A stretch of 64,000 nt of DNA from Shewanella sp. Isolate13 (GTDB lineage: Bacteria; Pseudomonadota; Gammaproteobacteria; Enterobacterales; Shewanellaceae), in NCBI RefSeq assembly GCF_022398325.1, contig NZ_JAKEVD010000025.1:1-64000 (forward strand), read 5' to 3'. Positions 15,709 through 24,324 of the stretch are shown here, in pieces. The notes beneath the pieces are model-generated. The model worked only from the letters and a program-made list of their open reading frames with translations, searched no databases and was not told the DNA's origin. How positions within the stretch are numbered: the stretch's first letter is position 1; each line of letters opens with the position of its first letter. The translations under genes were made by a program, and so were the position numbers.

Positions 15709-18163
15709 TAAAAAGCACAGCCCATTTGCCACCGGCTTATTAAAAACGGCGCCGACGCAAACAAAAATGGCCGCCGCGGAAAAAGAGTTGCTGAAGGTGC
15801 AAAAACAGCAGCAATCAAGTGCGGCTAAAGAGCAAAAGCAACAAAAAATCGAACAACAAATCGCCACAACTGGCAAACCATTTTGGTGGCTGATGACCAT
15901 GTTCATCTGCTCTGTGGTTTATCTTTTTCCTGAAGCGGTATTCAATGCCGCTTTAACCGAAGTCGCTGGCGGACGTAACTCTAGCCATGAAGATCTTCGC
16001 GCCGTTGAGCTATTTGGCCGCACCATTAGTGGTATCGGCGTGACCTTACTGCTAGCCGATATGCTGCTAAGCGGTAAGCGGGTTGCGAAAGTTGGCCGCG
16101 CACTCGGTTATTTCAGTTTAATCGCCGTACTTGTGTGGCCAACAGTATTCTTTGGCCAAAAGTGGTTAGTGGATAAATTTATCATTGATGCATCTACTGC
16201 AGCAGAGCGCCAACAGGCTTATATCTCACAGGTATTACGCAGTGCATTAATCGAAAAGTCGATTCAGTTTGAAGGCATAAACTACGACCCAGATACCGCT
16301 CACAGCGGCACTGAAAAAACCTTTTTATCTGTGTTTGGTGGCTTAGTGTATGCCGACGATAAACTGGTTGATGATCTATCGCAGAAAAAGCGCATTATCA
16401 TGGAGAAATTTGTCCGTGATAGAGCCATGTCTAACTTTGATAGCCACTATCAAGATTACGACGACTTCCGCCAAACCCTGCGTAGTAAATACCAAGAGTA
16501 CGCCGACGGCTCTGCTAAATACAACCGCGCAATCGACAGCGCACCTGAGCGCGCAGATGAGTATTGGTTAGACACTCAAAACCAAGTGAAGCAAGGCTGG
16601 GAGAAATATCAAAAAGGCGTTACGGCCTATGAAGCTCGAGTTGAGTCTCGAGCACAGAAAATCGCACCTAAACTTTATGACTATTTCGAACGTCGTAACG
16701 AGTGCCGTGAGAGAAAAGGCAACAGTCGTAATAGCTGTTATGAGCGTTTACAAGAGAACTATGACCGTGAAATCGAAAAATTAAGTATTCCTTATATTCC
16801 AGCAGACGACTGGCTTATTCGTGAAGAGGTCACAACCACAGAAAATGTGGGTAACTCAATCATTGCCGGTGTGATGACCCTAGGCCTATACACAGCGATG
16901 CAGGCAGTTGATGCGGCAACGGGGGGCGATGCTGGCTTTAAAGATCACCGCATGGTGTACACCAATGACGTTAACCATTATAAGAATGTGTTGATGGTTA
17001 AAATGGAACCTGACTTTATCAAAGAGTCTGGCGGTTATCCGCTCGGTATCAACTCTTTGCATACGTTTAGAGTGCACGAACTCACCAGCGTTAAAGTAAA
17101 TAAAAAGCTTAAACAAAAGGGCTTAAGTTTACCTACTGCTTGGTCTATTACCGACCGCTTAACATTTGACAAAGCGGTGGCAAGTAAAGTCCGCCAGCAA
17201 GCTGACATTGAGTGGCGTAAGAACATGCGCGCTAAAAATATGGATATGCCAGCAAACCTTAGTTGGAAGCAGTTCCAGCGTCACCACGAAATTCAGCAGC
17301 GCATTGAAAAGCGCATGGGTGAATTATACGTGAGTCCGACTTTGGCTGACTGGAATAACCGCCAATTTAAACAACATATTATTGAGCCAAATATTCAACG
17401 CAAAACCACTGAATACCTAAGTATTTTAGAAGCCCAGCAAGCCGAATTTGCTGATGGTGGTGTATTTGAGTCAACGGGTAAGTCGGCGCTGCGAGCAACG
17501 ATTATTCCTCCGATTTCAATGTCGATAAGTTTAGCGTTAGTACTACTTACTGTGCTTAAGCTACCAATGAAGTTAGTGGAATTAGTGCAAGCTAAGCAGG
17601 CTAAACCTAAAGGTGACAAAACGACTAAGCCCTATGTCAAACCAGCCATCACCTTAACCATATTGGCTTGTATTTTTGTGGTGCCACTGTCTATTGGTGG
17701 TAACAAATACACCATGGAGGACTCGGCGATGAATTACTTCTTCGAGCAGATGGAGAAGAATGACTCGGCCAGTATCTCTTACGCCTTAAAGTGGCTGTTA
17801 GTCACTCAGCCGCTAGTTCAACCTATAGGTTCATCCATCGACAACGCCCTAAAAATGACTCAAGGCTTCCATGGAATTAGCGCGCCGCTTGACCGCTTCG
17901 ATTTAGCCGTATTGCCTGAGCACCATGAGGGGGTTAGTGCTAAAGCCACAGCCGCTAAACCAAGCTTAAAACTGCCATTAACCATTAACACCAATGTGGA
18001 TAATGCCAGAGTTTCGGTGATGAATATTAAGCCTAAATACAAGGCCGGCATGCAACTGCCTCCCGGCGGCTATGACATCAAAGTCAGCGCACCTGGCTAC
18101 CAAGCGGTGCGCCAATGGGTGTATTTAAAAGCCGATCAAACCCAATTTACTATCAAACTTTAA
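15701..18163 (+). CDS. Large membrane protein with C-terminal PEGA domain
   Basis: This 820-residue protein is otherwise unrecognised. Residues 22-55 are a Gln/Lys-rich coiled coil. Membrane segments lie at about 60-80, 108-125 and 130-152, and again at about 600-622 and 648-668. Between them is a large charged, helical region with a Cys-containing stretch (about 335-350). The last 65 residues (LPPGGYDIKVSAPGY, then VYLKADQTQFTIKL) form a PEGA domain, a small beta fold common in surface-exposed proteins. It is coupled to the GDPD lipoprotein before it and 25 bp from the zinc-finger protein after it. An envelope complex is likely; the function is unknown. Confidence 0.75.
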   Translation: MTDKKHSPFATGLLKTAPTQTKMAAAEKELLKVQKQQQSSAAKEQKQQKIEQQIATTGKPFWWLMTMFICSVVYLFPEAVFNAALTEVAGGRNSSHEDLRAVELFGRTISGIGVTLLLADMLLSGKRVAKVGRALGYFSLIAVLVWPTVFFGQKWLVDKFIIDASTAAERQQAYISQVLRSALIEKSIQFEGINYDPDTAHSGTEKTFLSVFGGLVYADDKLVDDLSQKKRIIMEKFVRDRAMSNFDSHYQDYDDFRQTLRSKYQEYADGSAKYNRAIDSAPERADEYWLDTQNQVKQGWEKYQKGVTAYEARVESRAQKIAPKLYDYFERRNECRERKGNSRNSCYERLQENYDREIEKLSIPYIPADDWLIREEVTTTENVGNSIIAGVMTLGLYTAMQAVDAATGGDAGFKDHRMVYTNDVNHYKNVLMVKMEPDFIKESGGYPLGINSLHTFRVHELTSVKVNKKLKQKGLSLPTAWSITDRLTFDKAVASKVRQQADIEWRKNMRAKNMDMPANLSWKQFQRHHEIQQRIEKRMGELYVSPTLADWNNRQFKQHIIEPNIQRKTTEYLSILEAQQAEFADGGVFESTGKSALRATIIPPISMSISLALVLLTVLKLPMKLVELVQAKQAKPKGDKTTKPYVKPAITLTILACIFVVPLSIGGNKYTMEDSAMNYFFEQMEKNDSASISYALKWLLVTQPLVQPIGSSIDNALKMTQGFHGISAPLDRFDLAVLPEHHEGVSAKATAAKPSLKLPLTINTNVDNARVSVMNIKPKYKAGMQLPPGGYDIKVSAPGYQAVRQWVYLKADQTQFTIKL

Positions 18164-18188
18164 CCAGTGATTTTATAGGAAGTATCAG

Positions 18189-20081
18189 GTGAGTAAGTTA
18201 CAACAGTTTCAAGATTTCATTCGAAGCAATGGTGAAGAAATCACTGGGGTTAATGTCCCCGTAGTCCTCAGTGATGAACAGCCTAAAGATGCCCAATTAA
18301 AGTTCCATTTTGGTTGGCGAGTCGAAATTGGCGTAAGCAGTCATAAACACGGTGGTAGACGTCCATCGGGGATTTACTGCGGCACTTCATCTGAAGCGAG
18401 CGCTGATGCGCACAAGGCAGCTGAAGAATTTGTCAGCGGCCGAGACCCACTGTTTAATGAGCGTTTTTTAAAGATCCTTGGACCCGATGTTTCCGAGAAC
18501 TTCTTGATCAAAAATACCAGCTTACAGTCAGCCCCGAGTGCCTACGTAGGTGGAGACACTTGCAGTAACTGTCGCGGCACTGGCTGTGTGAGATGTGGTA
18601 GCTGTCGTGGTAGCGGTAAAACAAACTGCTTTTCTTGTGGTGGCAGAGGCCGTATCAGTGTCAGTAAGTACGACAGCTATAGCGAGCGTACCATTTACAC
18701 CACTGAGTCATGCTCTAGCTGTTGGGGTAGTGGTAGTCACACCTGCACTACGTGCTCCGGCAGTGGTGACGTCACTTGCGGCACTTGTGCTGGTAGTGGC
18801 ACCTTATACTATAGCTATACCATTGATGGGGAAGCTAAGCGCAGCACTAAGTGGTACTACACCAGCTCTGATTATCATGAGTGGACTGGCGATTTCGTTA
18901 AACGTACAGGTCTAAACGTTGTGAATTGTCTTAATGATATCAGTGAAATTGATGTCGAAGGCGATTTTGATGGCTGCACCTTTGTGTATGGCTTTACCGC
19001 AGTATTACCTACCCTGCAATTTACCGCGACGATTGATAAAATCGACACAAAAATGTGCTTTGCCGGTAAGCAATACCGTACACACGATGCCGGTGGTATT
19101 TACGACCCAGCTGTGTGGCAAATAGCTCAAAAACTTGGAGCTGGTAGCAAAAGCGATGATGTTAAAGCACTGGCAACACCTGCAGTTAAAGACATAATTG
19201 AAGCCAAAGAGACCAAGAGTAAGATTGCTTTACTCGATGAAAACTGGGTTTCTAGCGATATCAAAGACGCTATTGGCGCCAATTACGATAGCTTAGTAGG
19301 CCAACTTAAAAAGCAAAGCATTAAAGGAATTATCCCTAAGATGCTGATGTCATTAGCCAAATACGGCTACCTGTTCTTTACTTTGGCGATATTGATTGCA
19401 CTGTTCTTCCCTGAGTTTGCTAAAGAAGCGCCTGGCAGAATGGGGATTATGGAGTATCCACAATGGGTTGTTGCAGTATTGAGTGCTGAGTTTGCCTTAT
19501 TTGGCGTACATCCTTTAGCTAACTATGCCATGGCGTTAGGCTTATTTATTGCTAGCTACCAACTGGTTAAACGTTGCTACTGGAAGAATATTGGTAAAGC
19601 GAAAACCTATGCTTTGGCATTAGGCATTACTCTGCTGCTACCTCATGTATGCCTAAGCATATATTACAATACGATGTCCGCTATGTACTTTGGGCCTACC
19701 TTTTCAGAGGGCTTAGCAGGCGGCGCGATTTTTGTTGGCCTATATCTATTAGTCTTAGGCGTTACTTGGCCGAAAAAATGGTACTTAAAGCCAGTTGGTC
19801 TGATTGCCGCAGCAGCACTATATGTTGGTATTCAGTTTGCTATCGCCATGCTTAATGGAGCACTCGGTGTGGTACCTGTAGATGAAAGCTATGCACGAGG
19901 ACTTGGCCAAATTGTCGGCTCAGCATTAATGTACATTCAGTACAATTTTATTGAGATTGGCATGCTAGCAGTGCTATTTAGTTATTTCTTAACCCGCCGC
20001 CGTTTTTGGCTTAACGCTAAAACCTTGGTTGCTGACTACAACAGCCCTGTTCTGCTTAAGTCGATGAATATGGAGCGTTAA
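18189..20081 (+). CDS. Membrane protein with six DnaJ-type CxxCxGxG repeats
   Basis: This is a 630-residue protein with a GTG start (AGGAAG 7 bp upstream). Residues about 122-206 hold six CxxCxGxG motifs: CSNCRGTG, CGSCRGSG, CFSCGGRG, CSSCWGSG, CTTCSGSG and CGTCAGSG. DnaJ has four such motifs, which bind two zinc ions, so up to three zinc sites are possible. There is no J domain. From about residue 392 to 615 come five or six hydrophobic helices. It is the third gene of the operon with the GDPD lipoprotein and PEGA protein. The zinc-finger region is presumably cytoplasmic and may hold client proteins for the membrane complex; that is inference. Confidence 0.78.
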   Translation: MSKLQQFQDFIRSNGEEITGVNVPVVLSDEQPKDAQLKFHFGWRVEIGVSSHKHGGRRPSGIYCGTSSEASADAHKAAEEFVSGRDPLFNERFLKILGPDVSENFLIKNTSLQSAPSAYVGGDTCSNCRGTGCVRCGSCRGSGKTNCFSCGGRGRISVSKYDSYSERTIYTTESCSSCWGSGSHTCTTCSGSGDVTCGTCAGSGTLYYSYTIDGEAKRSTKWYYTSSDYHEWTGDFVKRTGLNVVNCLNDISEIDVEGDFDGCTFVYGFTAVLPTLQFTATIDKIDTKMCFAGKQYRTHDAGGIYDPAVWQIAQKLGAGSKSDDVKALATPAVKDIIEAKETKSKIALLDENWVSSDIKDAIGANYDSLVGQLKKQSIKGIIPKMLMSLAKYGYLFFTLAILIALFFPEFAKEAPGRMGIMEYPQWVVAVLSAEFALFGVHPLANYAMALGLFIASYQLVKRCYWKNIGKAKTYALALGITLLLPHVCLSIYYNTMSAMYFGPTFSEGLAGGAIFVGLYLLVLGVTWPKKWYLKPVGLIAAAALYVGIQFAIAMLNGALGVVPVDESYARGLGQIVGSALMYIQYNFIEIGMLAVLFSYFLTRRRFWLNAKTLVADYNSPVLLKSMNMER

Positions 20082-20131
20082 CCGCTAAATTCATAAGAAG
20101 ATATAGTCAGTGCTAATCCCGCACTAAAAAC

Positions 20132-20170
20132 AAAAAAGCAGGCACAATGTTAACTTGAGCCTGCTTTTTC
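20132..20170. terminator. Bidirectional terminator after the 14.2-20.1 kb operon
   Basis: The stem AAAAAAGCAGGC / GCCTGCTTTTT has a 15-nt loop. It serves the plus-strand operon and the minus-strand small gene at 20182. Confidence 0.85.
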
Positions 20171-20181
20171 ATTTCAGCGAA

Positions 20182-20352
20182 TTAGTCTTTAGCGAGAAAT
20201 AACTTAAGATAGTAACCACCATAACCTACAGTGGCTACAATGACTATGGCCCACTCATACCAGGTAATTGTTTGCCCAGTAAGCAATTCATAACCAAGAT
20301 TACACCAGAGAACGAAAACGAGAATAAGTGAAGACATTGCTGCAGCAAGCAT
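20182..20352 (-). CDS. Small membrane protein, 56 residues
   Basis: This short open frame begins MLAAAMSSLILVFVLW and ends LFLAKD. Two hydrophobic helices (about 5-17 and 33-48) are separated by a short polar loop with YELLTGQTITWYE. AAAGGG lies 5 bp before the ATG, and a terminator follows directly after the stop, so expression is plausible. There is no family that I recognise. It lies convergent to the zinc-finger gene and downstream of the frameshifted glycine-zipper gene on the same strand. Confidence 0.6.
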   Translation of the reverse strand: MLAAAMSSLILVFVLWCNLGYELLTGQTITWYEWAIVIVATVGYGGYYLKLFLAKD

Positions 20353-20458
20353 ATTTACCCTTTGAGTATGTTTATATTTAAATATTTCGATTTGATTGGG
20401 CTAGACACACTTGGCATGCCTTTGTCTTTAAGTACTACCTTGTGGCCCACCCTAGCCT

Positions 20459-21299
20459 TTAAGCCCAAAGCTTACTGAGTTTGTTCTTCATACTGTGCAT
20501 AGCATCGCTAGCAACATCAATCGCATCGCTAATGGCGTTGCTAACCTCACTAATTGCATCGCTAACGGCTTCATTTTGGCCGCACTTATTGAGCTCCTTG
20601 CCGCCAAAGTGTTTACCTAAGCTTGCTCCTGCTGCTGCGCCTACAATAGTGCCTGCACCGGGTACAATTGACCCCATTACAGCGCCAACTTTTGCACCAA
20701 CCAATGCGCCCCCCCACAGAACCTGCCACCTCGGCTTTTCTTGCCTCAGCGCTGTTATTTTTTCCTGATACGATACCCTCAACCAGGTTGCGTTCAACTG
20801 CTGCATCAAAGCCATCGACATAGCCTAATTCTTCACGCCAATTAGTCATGGCGGCAATCAGTTGCTCCGGCTCATAACCTCGAGTAAGTAATTCACTAAA
20901 GATCCCAAGCACGATATCCATTCCAAAACTTTGGTACATGTTACGAAGATCTATGTAGATAGGGTCATCAGACAGTTGTGCCCCGACTGAGTCACGGACA
21001 AACTTACCCATGGGGTTAATGACTGAGCCCACGATACCGCTTACATCACCAATCAATGAGCTACGGTCTTTTTCGACAATTCCTTCAACAAAGGCGTAAC
21101 CCTGCTCAAACTGCTCATCATTGAGCATAATAAATCGATGAATATCAGATCCCAGCTCATTACAAACCACCTCACATAAACATTGCGGTCCAATCACAAT
21201 TTGAGTAATGCAGTCAGATTGAGCCAAAGAAAGGGCATTCTTAAGATGCAGATCGAGTATGGTAAATGCTTCAGATTCCAGCTGCTGGAGTCGGTTCAT
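20459..21299 (-). pseudogene. Glycine-zipper protein interrupted by +1 frameshift at a G7 tract
   Basis: The first frame (21299 down to about 20716) encodes about 195 residues of a helical protein ending in AEVAGSVGG. The second frame continues with GALVGAKVGAVMGSIV and a glycine-zipper stretch, then an amphipathic SDAISEVSNAISDAID segment and stop at 20459. The switch falls in seven G on the minus strand (20709-20715), and removing one G joins the frames perfectly. Without correction the first frame runs on to 20613 as nonsense (GWCKSWRCNG). Sequencing error, a real mutation, phase variation and programmed slippage are all possible. The intact protein would be about 279 residues and could insert into membranes. 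It is 31 bp after the repeat protein gene. Confidence 0.75.
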
Positions 21300-21330
21300 A
21301 GTTAGTCTCTTTCGCCTTAGGTATTAATAA

Positions 21331-21717
21331 CTAGCTATTAATGAAGTTCAATATTGAATCAGTCAAGTTGTCGCCAGCATCAATATCGCCGATATAAGAG
21401 GTATCTAAGCCACCTTGGGCGTCATAGCTATTGGCACCAAATGCGGTATCAGCGGTGTGCCCGGAAAACTGACCGTTAGCATTGTATCTATCCACGCCAC
21501 CAAAAGCGTTTGGGCGAGTAAAGCCATCAAATTGTCCGTGGGCGTCGTAATGATTGACCCCACCAAATACGTTATCGATATCTTGTCCAGCAAAAGCCCC
21601 ATGAGCATCAGAAAATGAGATGCTATTTCCTAAAGGGTTAGCCATGCCACTGCCAACAAAAGCGCCATTTTCAAACATGCCAACGCGCCCCGCAAACTGA
21701 TTGGATAGATTAATCAT
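21331..21717 (-). CDS. Small protein of tandem 21-24-residue repeats
   Basis: This 128-residue protein has no signal peptide. It consists of about five degenerate repeats with the pattern NxFGGVxxYDAxGQFxG. Clear examples are NVFGGVNHYDAHGQFDG and NAFGGVDRYNANGQFSG, with poorer ones before and after. The regular aromatic/Gly pattern suggests a beta-repeat structure. I do not recognise the family. It is the first gene of a minus-strand pair with the glycine-zipper gene. Confidence 0.65.
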   Translation of the reverse strand: MINLSNQFAGRVGMFENGAFVGSGMANPLGNSISFSDAHGAFAGQDIDNVFGGVNHYDAHGQFDGFTRPNAFGGVDRYNANGQFSGHTADTAFGANSYDAQGGLDTSYIGDIDAGDNLTDSILNFINS

Positions 21718-21796
21718 TTTTCCCCCTACACTCTGAATTAACCATTAAAGTACACAGCTGTGCACACTCATGTTCAATAGGTGGAGAGGGGAGGTT

Positions 21797-21925
21797 GTAG
21801 AACCTAGGGCGCTTCGCTTCGAGGACGGGCTTCGTCCTGCTAGGAGCTTTCTTTGCCTTCCCTAGGATCCTCCTTTAATCCGAGAACCTTCTGCTTTGCT
21901 TATCCTTTCTTAGCAAGTTAGACTG
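21797..21925. repeat. Dispersed repeat, truncated copy D
   Basis: It contains TAGAACCTAGGGCGCTTCGC, then the GAGGACGGGCTTCGTCCTGC block and CCTAGGATCC-type arms as in copy A, but the middle is missing. Copies A and D bracket the insertion between 6S RNA and fthC. Confidence 0.7.
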
Positions 21926-21954
21926 CTTAGCTCATCGATAGGAGCCCTTTGATT

Positions 21955-22581
21955 ATGCCGTCCCAGTTACCGCCTCAGTTTTCATCCAGCGCGAGCGATA
22001 AAGTATGCCGTAAAGCGATCCGCAGCCAGGTGAGAGAAGCGCGTCGTTCATTAACGACTGAGCAACAAGGCAGCTTTGCGAAAAGTGCGGCGGACTTTAC
22101 CCTATCAAGACTTAAGCAGCTCAAGGCGCAACGTGTCGCCCTCTACTTAACCAATGACGGTGAACTCGACACAACGCCGCTTATCGACGCGCTTTGGCAG
22201 GCTGGTATTGAGGTGTATTTACCACGCTTGCACCCTTTTAGTCCTGGGAACCTGATCTTTCTACGCTACCAAGCCGATACCCAGATGCAAAAAAACCATA
22301 TGCGCATCTGGGAACCAAAACTCGATATCACCCAGATGCTGCTCCCCCATCAGATCGATGTAGTGATCACGCCGCTTGTGGCCTTCGATAAGCAAGGTAA
22401 TCGCATGGGCATGGGCGGCGGTTTCTATGATAGGACACTCGCTAACTGGCAACACAAGGGCAAGCCTTTACCCATAGGCTATGCTCATGATTGTCAGCAA
22501 GTTGATAGTCTCCCCTGCGAGCATTGGGATGTGCCATTACCCTTTATTATCACCCCTAGCCAGTGCTATAGCTTTCAATAG
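21955..22581 (+). CDS. fthC: 5-formyltetrahydrofolate cyclo-ligase
   Basis: This 208-residue cytoplasmic enzyme uses ATP to convert 5-formyl-THF to 5,10-methenyl-THF. The N-terminal RKAIRSQVREARR basic segment is typical, as is the C-terminal GMGGGFYDRTL (about 145-155), which binds the nucleotide. ATG 21955 is chosen because AGGAG lies 10 bp upstream; a TTG at 21949 is too close. In E. coli this gene (ygfA) directly follows ssrS and is cotranscribed with it. Here they are separated by 8.3 kb, so it must have its own promoter. Confidence 0.95.
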   Translation: MPSQLPPQFSSSASDKVCRKAIRSQVREARRSLTTEQQGSFAKSAADFTLSRLKQLKAQRVALYLTNDGELDTTPLIDALWQAGIEVYLPRLHPFSPGNLIFLRYQADTQMQKNHMRIWEPKLDITQMLLPHQIDVVITPLVAFDKQGNRMGMGGGFYDRTLANWQHKGKPLPIGYAHDCQQVDSLPCEHWDVPLPFIITPSQCYSFQ

Positions 22582-22784
22582 GATTATTAGAATTATTGCT
22601 GCTGAAAGGAAGTTGTTTAAGCCTTTCAGCTATATGCTCAACAAGGCGAATCAATTAAAACAATGGCTTGAAAAATCTCGATAACTTTAATCCAACGCCC
22701 CTCGTCCCGCCCCCTCTCGTTACTCATAACCCCTACACGGCAAGACTATACTTAACAACATCTTTTCATTTTTGGAGAGGCGTT

Positions 22785-23408
22785 ATGAGTGCAGACAGTA
22801 ATAACTGGTCGCTGAATATGCACCAAATTGAAACCTGTAACTGTAACCATGGTTGTGGCTGTCAGTTTGCAGGTTTTCCCGATTTTGGCTCATGCGAAGC
22901 CTTACTCGGCTTTATGATCAACCATGGTCATTTAAATCAGATTAAGCTCGACGGCTTAAAGCTTGTGCTTGCCTTAAAATGGCCTGGTGCTATCCATGAG
23001 GGAAACGGCACTTGCATCTTGTTTATTGACTCGAGTGCCACTGAGGAACAGGTCACAGCCCTAGCAACGATATTTTCAGGCGCAGCAGGCGGCATGCCAT
23101 TAGAAGCCCTCGCCAGCACATTTACCACAGTTGTGGGTCCGGTAATTGTCGATATCAATATGGACACCAGTGAAGAGAGCCCTTCTTTCGATGTTGACGG
23201 GATTATGAAAGTCCAACAAAAACCGCTACTCAACCCTGTGACTGGCGAAAATCAGCACGTACACATTAGCTTTCCTGACGGTGGTTTTATTTGGAACGAT
23301 GGCCGGATCGGTACCACAGAGAGCATGTGGCTTAAACACGATGCGCTAAGCTTTAACCATCCGGGCAAGTTTGCCGCAAAGGCCAATGTTCAATGGCCAA
23401 ACGGGTGA
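22785..23408 (+). CDS. DUF1326 family protein
   Basis: This 207-residue protein contains the family's N-terminal cysteine cluster CNCNHGCGCQF (residues 19-29), probably a metal-binding site. ATG 22785 is chosen because GGAGAGG lies 6 bp upstream; the frame is open further up but with no ribosome site. The next gene, 47 bp later, is a DUF2182 membrane protein. DUF1326 and DUF2182 proteins are frequent neighbours, which implies a shared, still undefined role. Confidence 0.85.
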   Translation: MSADSNNWSLNMHQIETCNCNHGCGCQFAGFPDFGSCEALLGFMINHGHLNQIKLDGLKLVLALKWPGAIHEGNGTCILFIDSSATEEQVTALATIFSGAAGGMPLEALASTFTTVVGPVIVDINMDTSEESPSFDVDGIMKVQQKPLLNPVTGENQHVHISFPDGGFIWNDGRIGTTESMWLKHDALSFNHPGKFAAKANVQWPNG

Positions 23409-23455
23409 GCCTAACCTATAGCAGACGTGCTGAATGCAGACAGTGAGGTTTACAA

Positions 23456-24193
23456 GTGGCTAGTCTCTCGCAAATTACTCACAGCCTCCACTCGCCCATC
23501 ACTTGGGTCAGTATCCTGCTGCTTACCGGGCTCAGTTGGTATTACATGCTGTTTGATATGACCATGGTCATGTCACCCCATTGGGGGCTGTATGAGCTGA
23601 GCTTCGTTTTTATTATGTGGGCGGTGATGATGGTAGGCATGATGATGCCTTCAGCCACACCTATGATCATGTTGTTCGCTAAGATAAGTCGCACTCGCCG
23701 ACAGAGATCGGCGGAGTTCGTCTCCTCTAATCTCTTTATTCTCGGTTATCTGCTGATCTGGAGCCTATACAGCTTGATTATTACCCTTGTACAGTGGCAA
23801 CTCCATGAACTGGCGCTAATGACGCCGATGATGCAGAGCGGCAACCCTATTTTCAGTGGTATTTTATTGATTGTTGTCGGCATCTATCAGATCTCTCCCT
23901 TAAAACAACAGTGTTTAAATCACTGCCGCTCGCCACTTAACTTTCTTATGACCCAGTGGCAGGAGGGCAAGCTCGGCGCTATCAAGATGGGACTAAAACA
24001 CGGCCAATACTGTGTAGGTTGCTGCTGGCTATTAATGGCGCTGTTGCTGATTGTTGGGGTAATGCATATAGGTTGGATCTTAGCGCTATCGATTCTCATC
24101 TTGCTGGAGAAGGTGGTCAGCTGGCCCGAAGCGATCAATATTGGTATTTGCTTAGCTTGCCTTGGATTTGGGCTCTACTTTTTGGTGGGGTAA
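23456..24193 (+). CDS. DUF2182 integral membrane protein
   Basis: This 245-residue protein has about six membrane helices. The Met-rich MMVGMMMPSATPMIML helix (around residue 60) is the family signature, and CVGCCW lies near residue 188. Such methionine and cysteine content suggests binding of a soft metal such as copper, but no function is proven. It has a GTG start with GAGG upstream. It follows the DUF1326 gene closely and is probably cotranscribed with it. Confidence 0.85.
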   Translation: MASLSQITHSLHSPITWVSILLLTGLSWYYMLFDMTMVMSPHWGLYELSFVFIMWAVMMVGMMMPSATPMIMLFAKISRTRRQRSAEFVSSNLFILGYLLIWSLYSLIITLVQWQLHELALMTPMMQSGNPIFSGILLIVVGIYQISPLKQQCLNHCRSPLNFLMTQWQEGKLGAIKMGLKHGQYCVGCCWLLMALLLIVGVMHIGWILALSILILLEKVVSWPEAINIGICLACLGFGLYFLVG

Positions 24194-24324
24194 GATCTAT
24201 CTCAATCGCTCAATTAAAGCCGTATCATTCTATACACATTTCATTAACATTTGCCAAATAAGTCTATATACTCCAAACAACCGAGAATAACCCGAACTTA
24301 ATAACTAAACGGAATTAGGAAGTT

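Noticed and set aside
22668-22784. Extended N-terminus of the DUF1326 protein
   Set aside because: The 39 extra residues are Pro-rich with no ribosome site; ATG 22785 has GGAGAGG upstream and starts the conserved region.
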